Source of the DNA: Spirosoma aureum
GTDB taxonomy: Bacteria; Bacteroidota; Bacteroidia; Cytophagales; Spirosomataceae
DNA length: 64,000 nucleotides
Assembly: GCF_011604685.1 (NCBI RefSeq)
Contig: NZ_CP050063.1
Span: 6,427,001-6,491,000, forward strand
Direction of reading: 5' to 3'
Shown here: positions 33,101 through 41,537 of the stretch, piece after piece
How the letters are laid out: the number at the start of each line of letters is the position of its first letter
Numbering within the stretch: the stretch's first letter is position 1
Translations under genes and position numbers: made by a program
The notes under the pieces: model-generated
Databases searched by the model: none
What the model was told of the DNA's origin: nothing
What the model saw: the letters and a program-made list of their open reading frames with translations, nothing else

Positions 33101-34809
33101 AGTTGCAGATCAAAATGGCGCAGGGTGCAAAACCCGGCGAAGGTGGTCAATTGCCAGGTTTTAAAGTCGATGACTGGATTGGTCGCACCCGCCACTCAAC
33201 GCCCGGCGTTGGACTGATTTCGCCACCTCCTCACCACGATATCTATTCGATCGAGGATTTGGCTCAGTTGATCTCCGACCTGAAAAATGCCAATCGTGCC
33301 GCTCGGATCAGTGTTAAACTGGTATCAGAAGCAGGCGTAGGTACAATTGCAGCCGGAGTTGCCAAAGCCCACGCCGATCATATTCTGATTTCCGGACACG
33401 ATGGCGGCACCGGAGCGTCTCCCCTTTCGTCAATCCGCCATGCGGGTCTGCCCTGGGAGCTAGGATTGGCCGAAGCGCATCAAACACTGGTTCGTAACAA
33501 ACTTCGTGGCCGCGTAACGGTGCAAACCGATGGGCAAATGCGTACAGGTCGCGATCTGGCCATTGCCGCTTTGCTTGGTGCCGAGGAATTTGGCGTAGCT
33601 ACAGCTGCGCTGGTTGCAACGGGTTGTATCATGATGCGTAAGTGTCATCTCAATACATGTCCGGTTGGGGTGGCAACCCAAAATAAGGAGCTTCGTGCCC
33701 TCTTTACTGGTAAGCCAGAACATGTGGTGAGCATGTTTACCTTCCTGGCGATGGAGCTACGGGAGATCATGGCCGATCTGGGTTTCCGTACGGTTAATGA
33801 AATGGTGGGGCAAGCTCAGATGCTCGAACTCCGCGAGGATTTGCCACACTGGAAATACAAAAATATTAACCTCAATGCCCTGCTCTATAAAGAGCCAACC
33901 AATCTGGATGTTGCGCTTTACAAGCAGGAAGAGCAGAATCACCATCTGGACGATGTACTTGATCGGAAACTGATCGAAGTTGCCAAACCAGCACTGGACT
34001 CATCCGAATCAGTATACGCCGAATTTACGGTACAGAACATCGATCGGAGCATCGGAACGATGTTGTCCAACGAAATCTCCAAAGTATATGGTGGGCCAGG
34101 TTTGCCGGAAAGTACAATCCACGTCAAATTACGTGGTACGGCTGGTCAAAGCTTTGGCGCATTCGGCACGAGCGGGATCAAACTTGAGCTGGAAGGGGAT
34201 GCCAATGATTATTTCGGTAAAGGTCTCTGTGGTGCCCAACTGATTGTTTATCCGGATCGAACAGCTCAGTTCAAGCCAGAGGAAAACAGCATCGTTGGTA
34301 ACGTATCGTTCTACGGTGCGACATCTGGCGAAGCGTTCATTCGCGGCATGGCAGGGGAGCGCTTCTGTGTTCGTAACTCCGGTGCGAAGGTCGTTGTCGA
34401 AGGAGTTGGTGATCATGGCCTGGAGTATATGACTGGTGGGCTGGCTATCATTCTTGGACAAACTGGCCGCAACTTCGCAGCGGGTATGTCGGGTGGTGTT
34501 GCCTACGTATACGATCAGGATGGTACGTTTGCTTCGAAAGTGAACCCAGAAATGGTAAATCTCGAAAGCCTGACTGACGAAGATCAGGGTATCCTTCGAG
34601 AATATGTCGACAAGCACTTCCAGTATACGACCAGTAATGTAGCCCTGGCTCTGATTCAGGACTGGGACGAACAGATTGGTCGGTTTGTGAAAGTGATGCC
34701 GGGTGACTTCCGGAATGCCCTGGCTGGACGTGGTATCTCGCTGGCTGAGCAGATTCGGGACAAAAATGTTGTTTATCAAGATATAGTGGTAGATGTGACG
34801 CAGGGGTAA
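30181..34809 (+). CDS. gltB: Glutamate synthase large subunit
   Basis: 1542 residues. It makes glutamate from glutamine and 2-oxoglutarate. The N-terminal glutaminase needs a free N-terminal cysteine; here Cys39 in [15 protein letters not shown], so a 38-residue propeptide must be removed. [31 protein letters not shown] is the glutaminase core. The central and FMN domains follow ([47 protein letters not shown]). [19 protein letters not shown] near residue 1149 gives the C-x5-C-x4-C ligands of the [3Fe-4S] cluster. The C-terminal GltB beta-helix domain has repeated [21 protein letters not shown] sequence. gltD begins 12 bases later. Confidence 0.97.
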   Translation: [1542 protein letters not shown]

Positions 34810-34821
34810 CTGCGAAGTACT

Positions 34822-36312
34822 ATGGGAAAACCTACCGGATTTTTAGAATTCGCGCGTGAATTGCCTAAGAAGCGCGACCCGCAACAGCGGATTCACGACT
34901 ATAAAGAAATCGAGATGCCGTTTTCGGAGCAGGACTCCCAACGGCAGGCAGCTCGTTGTATGGACTGTGGCACTCCATTCTGTCATAGCGGCTGTCCCCT
35001 TGGCAACATTATTCCTGAGTTTAACGACGCAGTTTATGAACAGAATTGGGCCTATGCCTACGAGATTCTAAGCTCGACCAACAACTTTCCGGAATTTACA
35101 GGCCGGATCTGCCCTGCACCCTGTGAGGCTTCGTGCGTTCTGGGTATCAACAAGCCACCCGTTGCCATTGAGTTTATTGAGAAATCGATAGCTGAAGTGG
35201 CTTTTGAGCGGGGTTATATTACACCAAAACCACCAAAGGTTCGTACAGGGAAGCGAGTGGCAGTCGTTGGTTCTGGTCCTGCTGGTCTGGCCGCAGCCAC
35301 TCAGATGAATAAGGCTGGCCATACGGTAACCGTCTTTGAGCGGGCCGATCAGATTGGTGGCCTGTTGCGGTATGGTATTCCAGATTTCAAACTCGAAAAA
35401 TGGACCATCGATCGCCGATTGGCTGTTATGGAGGCAGAAGGCATAACGTTCAAACCTGGCGTAAATGTTGGTGTAGACGTAAAAGCTCAGGATTTGCTCG
35501 ATCAGTTCGACCTGATTATGCTTACGGGTGGTTCTACCGTTCCACGCGATCTATCCATTCCTGGCCGCGACCTGAAAGGCGTTTATCCGGCCATGGAGTT
35601 TCTGAGCCAGCAGAACAAACGTAACGCAAACCGTCCCTTGGTCGTTGATCATCAGGGTGTTCCCTACACAGACAGTGATCTTTGGGCAACGGATAAAAAT
35701 GTTGTTGTTATTGGCGGTGGTGATACCGGCTCTGACTGTGTGGGAACCTCGAACCGTCACGGAGCTGCCAGCGTAACGCAAATTGAGTTGATGCCAATGC
35801 CCCCGAAAGATCGGGCAACCAGCACGCCCTGGCCGAACTGGCCAATGATGCTTCGTACCAGTACCTCGCATGAGGAAGGCTGCGAACGCTACTGGTCTAT
35901 TAATACCAAAACGTTTGTAGGTGATGAAGCGGGTAATCTGAAAGCGCTCCGAATCGTTGATCTGGAATGGAAAAACGAGAACGGCCGAATGCAGATGGTT
36001 GAAGTTCCCAATTCAGAACGCGACATTCCGTGCGAGCTGGCTCTGCTGGCCGCTGGCTTCCTGCATCCTCAACACAATGGCCTGCTGGACGATCTGGGCA
36101 TTGAGTACGATGAACGGGGAAATGTTAGAGCAACAAATTATCAGACAACGACAAATCCGAAAGTTTTCGCTGCTGGTGATATGCGCCGTGGCCAGTCGCT
36201 CGTTGTATGGGCTATTTCTGAAGGTCGTGAAGCGGCCCGTGCTGCTGATACTTACCTTATGGGAGAGTCATTGCTCGAAGGGAAAGCTGTGTCGATGTTA
36301 GCTGAAGTATAA
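34822..36312 (+). CDS. gltD: Glutamate synthase small subunit
   Basis: 496 residues. It passes electrons from NADPH through FAD and two [4Fe-4S] clusters to GltB. The N-terminal iron-sulfur domain carries [24 protein letters not shown] and [21 protein letters not shown]. The FAD-binding loop is [22 protein letters not shown] (residues about 148-169) and the NADPH loop is [23 protein letters not shown]. The C-terminal [24 protein letters not shown] closes the FAD site. It starts 12 bases after gltB and is followed by a terminator, so gltBD is a two-gene operon. Nothing unusual is seen. Confidence 0.97.
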   Translation: MGKPTGFLEFARELPKKRDPQQRIHDYKEIEMPFSEQDSQRQAARCMDCGTPFCHSGCPLGNIIPEFNDAVYEQNWAYAYEILSSTNNFPEFTGRICPAPCEASCVLGINKPPVAIEFIEKSIAEVAFERGYITPKPPKVRTGKRVAVVGSGPAGLAAATQMNKAGHTVTVFERADQIGGLLRYGIPDFKLEKWTIDRRLAVMEAEGITFKPGVNVGVDVKAQDLLDQFDLIMLTGGSTVPRDLSIPGRDLKGVYPAMEFLSQQNKRNANRPLVVDHQGVPYTDSDLWATDKNVVVIGGGDTGSDCVGTSNRHGAASVTQIELMPMPPKDRATSTPWPNWPMMLRTSTSHEEGCERYWSINTKTFVGDEAGNLKALRIVDLEWKNENGRMQMVEVPNSERDIPCELALLAAGFLHPQHNGLLDDLGIEYDERGNVRATNYQTTTNPKVFAAGDMRRGQSLVVWAISEGREAARAADTYLMGESLLEGKAVSMLAEV

Positions 36313-36331
36313 TGTTTTATTCTTAAGGGCT

Positions 36332-36370
36332 AAAAGAGCCGCTGGTCTTTAGACTAGTGGCTCTTTTTTT
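36332..36370 (+). terminator. Intrinsic terminator of gltBD
   Basis: AAAAGAGCCGCTGGTC at 36332-36347 pairs with GACTAGTGGCTCTTTT at 36352-36367 (two G-U wobbles, 4-base loop) and is followed by more T residues. It lies 19 bases after the gltD stop. Confidence 0.88.
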
Positions 36371-36385
36371 ATTGAATCCACTCTA

Positions 36386-36467
36386 ATAGGACTTTCACTA
36401 AGAAGCGTGCTTTGGTTATTAGGAACTTTATCCGAAACCGTGGCACGCATCTTAGTGAAAGTCCTAT
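36386..36467 (+). repeat. 25-bp inverted repeat with a structured 32-base core
   Basis: Bases 36386-36410 and 36443-36467 are inverted repeats with one mismatch in 25. The 32-base core can fold further (GGTT with AACC, GGA with TCC), so the whole 82-base unit would form one long hairpin. It starts 16 bases after the gltBD terminator and lies 179 bases before the haem protein gene. No target-site duplication is clear. It may be a small mobile-like element, a noncoding RNA or a second terminator. Confidence 0.6.
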
Positions 36468-36645
36468 CTCAATTTTATCAATTCAGATTACCGTTAACTA
36501 AGTCGGTAACTTATTTTATTGTAAAGACACATTCAATTAGTTACGTTGCATCCAGTATCGAGCTTTCCGGCTCATTATCAACCAGTTTTGATAGTTCTAT
36601 GCGCAAAATCGTTTGTCATCTATTTCCACCCTAAACAACTTTTCA

Positions 36646-38037
36646 ATGAAAACTGCTCTACTTTTAGTCGCATCAATGACCCTGTTTTGTTGGTGCGCTC
36701 CAATTAGTTATAGTCAGGATGTTATGTCGAGTTCGCTTGATCCGATCCCGGCGGGATGGACAGGCAAAGTCTTCGCGCTTAGCAAAAACTACCCAACCAG
36801 CCTACCCGTTGGGGCTAAACCCTGGACGCTCTTCGACTTTCGAACTCAACCTTTACAGTACATTAACGCGGTTAAAAGCTATGTTTTAGCGGGCAATACC
36901 AGCAAAGATTGGGTTTTGCAGAATAATACTACCCGCAAATGGTATCATGCTCCCTCCATGATCTGGGGAACAAACGGTCGGGAGTTCATCAATGGAATGA
37001 CTCGTGAAAGAAACAGTCAGCCTAAAGAACTACACCCTTTACAACTCACCCGCTGGCAGAACTGGGCGGTAGGCTTTTATAATAACAAAGGCGGTTACAC
37101 GCTTGGAAAAGTGTATGCCGATCCGAATAATCCGTCTGCGACACAAGCCGTTTTCCCCGACGGTACTGTTGCTGCGAAACTCCTGTTTACGAATGCCAGC
37201 ATTGCCGAAGTACCGTACCTGGCAAATAGTTTTACCTGGCAGGGGAATATACATACCACCTTATCCGGAACAACACGCGGTCCTGCTACCTTACGCTTAC
37301 TTCAAATGGATATAGCCGTTAAGGATAGCCGCGCCGGGACAACTACAGACTGGGTCATGATAACCTTCGCCTATAATGATAGCGCGCCCGGAGCAACTCC
37401 CTGGGATCGATTAGTACCGGTAGGGATCCAATGGGGCAATGACCCGGCCAGCATCAATTCAGGGGCTCCCTTAACTGAAACCTGGATCAATCCTCAGTTT
37501 GTCACTTTATTTACGGTTGGCGACTGGAAAATGCACACAGGCTATAAAAATCGGTTAAATGGACCAGTCGACAACCCTAGTTCATCCTGCCTGTCCTGTC
37601 ATGGCACCGCACAAATGCCCGCAATTTCGGGCGGTATGACACCCAATACCAGCAACAATGCGTCTCTCAATAAATACTTCAGGAACATTAATCCTCCTGC
37701 TGTTTTTGAGGATCTGGCAGGCATCACGGAAACTACCCTTGACTATTCGTTACAACTAAAAGTCGGAATTCCTTTAGCCATAGCGCACGCCCCACATCTT
37801 ATGGCTATAACGAGCCATAACTCCGATAGCGCCCAATCATCAGACCTACAATCGTTGCGAAAAATAAAGGTTTTTTTAACCACAAGGGATTTTGAGGAAG
37901 CCGATTCAACAACTAAAAACCCGCATGGTATAGTCGCAGATCCGGCTCCTTCAGAAGATAAATCCTATTCCAAATGGCTTTGGGTTCTTGGTGGAATCAT
38001 TGGTCTCCTGCTGTACTTTTTTATACGCAGAAAATAA
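36646..38037 (+). CDS. Secreted mono-haem c-type cytochrome-like protein with C-terminal anchor
   Basis: 463 residues from the ATG at 36646, with a signal peptide (ALLLVASMTLFCWCAPISYSQ). One haem-binding CLSCH motif lies at residues 315-319, in NPSSSCLSCHGTAQMP, preceded by a beta-rich domain with many tryptophans. The C-terminus is a single membrane helix, WLWVLGGIIGLLLYFFIRR, followed only by a basic residue, so the protein would be tethered to the inner membrane with its haem domain in the periplasm. It is not one of the large cytochrome families I recognise; peroxidase, dioxygenase-like or electron-carrier roles are all possible. Its stop lies six bases before the convergent RidA stop. 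Confidence 0.75.
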   Translation: MKTALLLVASMTLFCWCAPISYSQDVMSSSLDPIPAGWTGKVFALSKNYPTSLPVGAKPWTLFDFRTQPLQYINAVKSYVLAGNTSKDWVLQNNTTRKWYHAPSMIWGTNGREFINGMTRERNSQPKELHPLQLTRWQNWAVGFYNNKGGYTLGKVYADPNNPSATQAVFPDGTVAAKLLFTNASIAEVPYLANSFTWQGNIHTTLSGTTRGPATLRLLQMDIAVKDSRAGTTTDWVMITFAYNDSAPGATPWDRLVPVGIQWGNDPASINSGAPLTETWINPQFVTLFTVGDWKMHTGYKNRLNGPVDNPSSSCLSCHGTAQMPAISGGMTPNTSNNASLNKYFRNINPPAVFEDLAGITETTLDYSLQLKVGIPLAIAHAPHLMAITSHNSDSAQSSDLQSLRKIKVFLTTRDFEEADSTTKNPHGIVADPAPSEDKSYSKWLWVLGGIIGLLLYFFIRRK

Positions 38038-38043
38038 AAACGC

Positions 38044-38490
38044 TCACTTTTCAGCAATCACTTCCACTTCAACTAGTATATCATCACTGGCAATTTTGGG
38101 GATGCTTTTTATTTCGGCAATGCCCGGTGCTCCCTGCGTAAAATACGTAGCGCTAACACTATTAACCTGTTGCGATATAGTCGAATTAACCTGACTTGTT
38201 TGACCTTTAACGTGATAGGTCACCTGTTTTACGTTACGAAGCGTCATACCAACAGTGCCTAATGCTGTTTTCAGATTTTCAAACACTTGCTGAGTCTGAG
38301 CGGTTAGGTCACCCACACCAACCAGTTCACCACTAGTATTGAATGGGCGCTGATTGCAGACATATACCTGCCTTCCTATAGCTCCTGCCTCAATCTTATA
38401 GAGGTAGCCGGACGGGAATTTCGTTGTTGTCTGTGCCTGGGCGAACGACGCCAGTAGAACGCCCAGCAGCACAGTGAAATGGATTTTCAT
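38044..38490 (-). CDS. Exported RidA/YjgF/UK114 family protein
   Basis: 148 residues. A signal peptide (HFTVLLGVLLASFAQA) precedes the RidA domain: GAIGRQVYVCNQRPFNTSGELVGVGDLTAQTQQVFENLKTALGTVGMTLRNVKQVTYHVKG and a C-terminal IAEIKSIPKIASDDILVEVEVIAE. Cytoplasmic RidA hydrolyses reactive 2-aminoacrylate-type enamines and imines. The arginine that binds the substrate carboxylate in RidA (in the last-third RxxV...E region) is not present in its usual place, so catalysis may differ. Export of a RidA-like domain is uncommon and suggests a periplasmic ligand-binding or deaminase-like role. It shares the strand with the DUF2461 gene 17 bases upstream. Confidence 0.8.
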   Translation of the reverse strand: MKIHFTVLLGVLLASFAQAQTTTKFPSGYLYKIEAGAIGRQVYVCNQRPFNTSGELVGVGDLTAQTQQVFENLKTALGTVGMTLRNVKQVTYHVKGQTSQVNSTISQQVNSVSATYFTQGAPGIAEIKSIPKIASDDILVEVEVIAEK

Positions 38491-38507
38491 GTTCGTATAT
38501 CGTTGGT

Positions 38508-39218
38508 TTAAAGCATAACGGGTTCCTCCTTTTCATCGAAAAAGAGATAATTCAGAAAATCACAATATGGCTTGATGATACGGCAGCCACGCACCACTTC
38601 ATCAGCAAAGTTAGGTTTCAGAACTTCTTTGTCGGTATATCGATGAGCGAAAAATAATTCTTTACGGCGCAGTAATTCGATTTCTGGATGGTCGGCAGGA
38701 TACCCTTTGGGCATAACCTTCAGCGTTTCGCCCTGCACTTCAGGGAAGTAGGCTTTAAATTCGTCGGCTTCAATAATATTCTTTAGCTCATCGACATTAT
38801 AGTCTACTTCCTGCCGAAACTTAGCCAGATTAGTGGGTGTCGGCTGCCACATGCCAGCGCCCAGAAACGACTGGTTGCCCGGCTGAATCTGTACGTAATA
38901 ATCGATCCGCCCCGAGTGCCGTCCCCCAGGGCCAATGGCAAAGGCCAGATTAGACTTGTAAGGTGCCTTATCTTTCGAAAACCGAATGTCGCGGTTGATC
39001 CGGAAAATACAGTCCTTCACGGCCGTATTGGCCAACGGTTCAAACGGACTCATGCCAGCCAGTACACGCTCGACAACGCTACATAGCTCACTTTTGGCGT
39101 CATCATACCGAGCCCGGTTGGCATGAAACCAGTCACGATGGTTATTTTGAACAAGATCGCGAAGAAAATCAAATGTCTCCTTGGTAAAGACAGCGTTTGA
39201 AGATGGTTTTGTAGTCAT
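38508..39218 (-). CDS. DUF2461 domain-containing protein
   Basis: 236 residues. The start FTKETFDFLRDLVQNNHRDWFHANRARYDDAKSEL, the block CIFRINRDIRFSKDKAPYKSNLAFAIGPGGRHSG and YYVQIQPGNQSFLGAGMWQPTPTNLAKFRQEVD define DUF2461, a cytoplasmic family widespread in Bacteroidota and other bacteria. Conserved arginines and aspartates in the FRINRDIRFSKDK block suggest nucleic acid or nucleotide binding, but no activity is established. It lies upstream of the RidA gene, with a 17-base gap, so the two are probably co-transcribed, though no functional link is known. Confidence 0.9.
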   Translation of the reverse strand: MTTKPSSNAVFTKETFDFLRDLVQNNHRDWFHANRARYDDAKSELCSVVERVLAGMSPFEPLANTAVKDCIFRINRDIRFSKDKAPYKSNLAFAIGPGGRHSGRIDYYVQIQPGNQSFLGAGMWQPTPTNLAKFRQEVDYNVDELKNIIEADEFKAYFPEVQGETLKVMPKGYPADHPEIELLRRKELFFAHRYTDKEVLKPNFADEVVRGCRIIKPYCDFLNYLFFDEKEEPVML

Positions 39219-39229
39219 AACTAACCAAA

Positions 39230-39671
39230 GATAGCTAATTATGAAAAAAAGTTAAGGTTTATGAACTACAGTTTGTGAGCGCATGTAAAACCATGCCCAA
39301 CTGAAATGATCGTACTGCTTGTATCCTTACCCATTCGGCGAGCCAGTTCTGACCGGAATTTAAGACGCTTTTGACAGCTGATCATTCAGTCCGCTTAATG
39401 GATATATACGACTGTAAAGCTTCAGCTGCCAGATCAGAAGCAATGAGGCTCCCAAAACGACTGTATTTAAAGCTAGGGCTGACAATTCCTGTGACCGCTT
39501 CCAAATGCTTCGATGCTGAAAATCGAAGCACCATCTGTCTAGTCTGTTTTATTTTATTATAAAATTATCACTCTATTAGTTACATATAGGCCTCAGCAAC
39601 GTCATATTCATAAGCAGGACCAGAATTTTTTACAGCAAAACATGATAAATATTTAATTTAAACCCCTTGCT
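39230..39671 (+). other. AT-rich intergenic region before the HExxH cassette
   Basis: About 440 bases without a supported gene. A frame at 39371-39562 contains SEAMRLPKRLYLKLGL, vaguely like AbrB/MazE-type antitoxins, but it is too short and irregular to call. A 9-bp hairpin (TGCTTCGAT with ATCGAAGCA) lies near 39507-39531. AT content rises towards the cassette. Confidence 0.4.
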
Positions 39672-39851
39672 ATGAATCGCTATCTATATTTATTAGCCAG
39701 TTTGATTTTGCTTAATACTAGCACTTTCTCACAACCATTATCGAAATCCTTACCCGAAATCTCTAATGTAGGTACACAGAAATCTACTATTCCTTTTTGG
39801 GGAGTAGCTGTAATTATTCCAACATGGAAGATTTTTGGTAAAAAAAGGTGA
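39672..39851 (+). CDS. Signal-peptide leader fragment, 5' part of a split HExxH gene
   Basis: 59 codons from the ATG at 39672 to TGA at 39849-39851. Residues 1-21 are a good Sec signal peptide (YLYLLASLILLNTSTFSQ). Near its end the DNA carries a run of seven A residues (39840-39846), and the next frame, which lacks its own signal peptide, begins at GTG 39848 with a four-base overlap (GTGA). Reading one extra A, or slipping back one base, joins the two into a single secreted protein of about 438 residues. Either a true frameshift, programmed slippage or coupled separate proteins is possible. The A/T-rich composition differs from the neighbours. Confidence 0.7.
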   Translation: MNRYLYLLASLILLNTSTFSQPLSKSLPEISNVGTQKSTIPFWGVAVIIPTWKIFGKKR

Positions 39852-40990
39852 AGTCCTTACCAATTGCACCAACAATCCATGAACTTAAACAGAGGTCTGA
39901 TTTTTCAGCTACCTGTATGGAATTCCTTCCTGATTATAGTGAATATTCAAAAAGAGTGTATTCCATACAACCAGCCATTTCAGAAGTTAAGCCTCCGTTA
40001 AAGTTTCTAGGAAACGTTTTAGTTTCAAGCCAGCTTCACGATATTCAAAATATTGACCACCAGAGCTTCTTTTGGCTTAAGGGTAATTATATACCAGAAA
40101 TAGATATAGCACATGGGCAAAAGCCTAAAATAACTGCACCCAAACCACCTTTTACGCCAGAAGTATATCATATAGCCAGTGAGTGTAATCCGTATCGTTG
40201 TTATTATACGAGCGGCTATTATTGGAATAATAACAACGAGTGGGTTATCAAAGGGTATACCGAATATCAATCAACATCATGTAGAGGTACTACTTACTAT
40301 AATGGGGAAAGCTATAGTTTACAAGAAGAAGAATACGATGCTTCAATGTGTGGTGCAGGTAGTCCACCAGATGGAAATCCCAATACTCCGGGAGGAGGGC
40401 CCACAGGTGGAGGACCATCGGAGTTTCCTAATCCAAATTTTAATATCAATTCGTTACCAAGCTGTAGTCAGAATATAGTTAGACAAATCCTTAATTCATC
40501 CGTGGTAGGTGATTATATTATTGGTGCATTAAAAAGTTGGTCACAGGCTAATAATATCCAAATAACTTTCCTGTGGGAAGACTTACAAGATTCCGCTGTT
40601 GATGCTGACACGAGAATGAATAGCCAAACAAATAACTCTTGGGTTATTACGCTAAATAGTGGCGCATTAGCGAATGCGAGTCGAGACTATATTGCAGCTA
40701 CGATAATACATGAGGCAATGCATGTGATCCTTGGCTCTGGTCAGAATACCTCTGACCACAACCAAATGGCTAACAACTATATACAGACTATGGCAAATTC
40801 GCTGCTGTATGCAGGATTCATTATGAACCAAAATGAATTGACGGCATTGAGTTGGGGCGGCTTAAGTGATACAACAGCTTGGGCAACAATGATCGCAAAC
40901 GATCAAGCTAATAATACAGGTGTAACAGGGTCAATCGCTTATATTAATTCTCAATACAAAAATGGTCTGCAAGGTCAAATCTGTAATTAA
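39848..40990 (+). CDS. HExxH metalloprotease-like protein, 3' part of a split gene
   Basis: 380 residues from a GTG at 39848. There is no signal peptide here, although the protein is full of cysteines (ECNPYRCYYTSG, TSCRGTTYY, DASMCGAG) and a PNTPGGGPTGGGPSEFP linker, as extracellular proteins are. The C-terminal domain has IIHEAMHVIL at residues 286-295, a zincin HExxH, with a possible third histidine at residue 304 (SDHNQMA), so zinc peptidase activity is likely but unproven. Linked to the upstream signal-peptide fragment by an A7 run. The next gene starts inside its last 29 bases. The region is AT-rich, suggesting later acquisition. Confidence 0.75.
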   Translation: MKSLPIAPTIHELKQRSDFSATCMEFLPDYSEYSKRVYSIQPAISEVKPPLKFLGNVLVSSQLHDIQNIDHQSFFWLKGNYIPEIDIAHGQKPKITAPKPPFTPEVYHIASECNPYRCYYTSGYYWNNNNEWVIKGYTEYQSTSCRGTTYYNGESYSLQEEEYDASMCGAGSPPDGNPNTPGGGPTGGGPSEFPNPNFNINSLPSCSQNIVRQILNSSVVGDYIIGALKSWSQANNIQITFLWEDLQDSAVDADTRMNSQTNNSWVITLNSGALANASRDYIAATIIHEAMHVILGSGQNTSDHNQMANNYIQTMANSLLYAGFIMNQNELTALSWGGLSDTTAWATMIANDQANNTGVTGSIAYINSQYKNGLQGQICN

Positions 40991-41501
40991 GTATCTGCTG
41001 ATTACTTATTCACTGGGAATTAGTATGCTCCCTGCGTTGAGTCAGTCAAGCCCTCCTCAGTTGAAGAATAAAAAATATCCTGGCATGTCATTTTATGCAG
41101 GGTTTCGCCAAAAGAAAGACAGTGCTACTGTCGTAACGGTTAAATTCAAACTAACTGAAACCGGCTTTTTAGATACCCTGTCTGTGTCTTCAAATGCTCC
41201 TAAGGATTATTATGAAAACCTAAAGAAGCAGTTAGTTGAACAAAATGGGAAGTGGAAGCCCCAGTATACAGACGGAAAGTCAGTGCCGAGTAAGTGGCTT
41301 GTTTATCGTCACTATGTGATGGGGCCAGACAGTCCTAGCCCTAGTGGCAGATGGAAAGCAATCGATGAAGCCTATCAACGAGATTATGACCTTTTTCGGT
41401 GTTTACACAAAGGTTTGAAGCCCATTGACTGCTTGACTCCTTATATTGAAGGGCCAGATTTCTTTTTATTCCCACCTGAGAGGTACCCAACTTTCAATTA
41501 A
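40962..41501 (+). CDS. Secreted protein with TonB C-terminal-like fold
   Basis: 179 residues from the ATG at 40962, overlapping the HExxH gene by 29 bases, so translation is probably coupled. A signal peptide (IKYLLITYSLGISMLPALSQ) starts the protein. The middle part, VKFKLTETGFLDTLSVSSNAPKDYYENLKKQLVEQNGKWKPQYTDGKSVPSKWL, resembles the TonB C-terminal domain that repeats in Bacteroidota surface and regulatory proteins, here without a membrane-spanning N-terminus. It may bind the partner metalloprotease or an outer-membrane receptor. No family is certain. Confidence 0.65.
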   Translation: MVCKVKSVIKYLLITYSLGISMLPALSQSSPPQLKNKKYPGMSFYAGFRQKKDSATVVTVKFKLTETGFLDTLSVSSNAPKDYYENLKKQLVEQNGKWKPQYTDGKSVPSKWLVYRHYVMGPDSPSPSGRWKAIDEAYQRDYDLFRCLHKGLKPIDCLTPYIEGPDFFLFPPERYPTFN

Positions 41502-41537
41502 TGCTTTTTTCGTACAATTAGGAGTGGAGTATAACTT

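Noticed and set aside
34129..34779. 216-codon open frame antisense to gltB
   Set aside because: It mirrors the strong codon pattern of gltB and has no family features; other long antisense frames in gltB (32356-32925) behave the same way.
36386..36467. Interpretation of the 82-base inverted repeat as an insertion element
   Set aside because: No target-site duplication or second copy is visible in the window, so it is reported only as an unexplained repeat.
39371..39562. Frame with an AbrB/MazE-like SEAMRLPKRLYLKLGL stretch
   Set aside because: The similarity is short and the rest of the frame does not fit an antitoxin; no toxin gene is adjacent.
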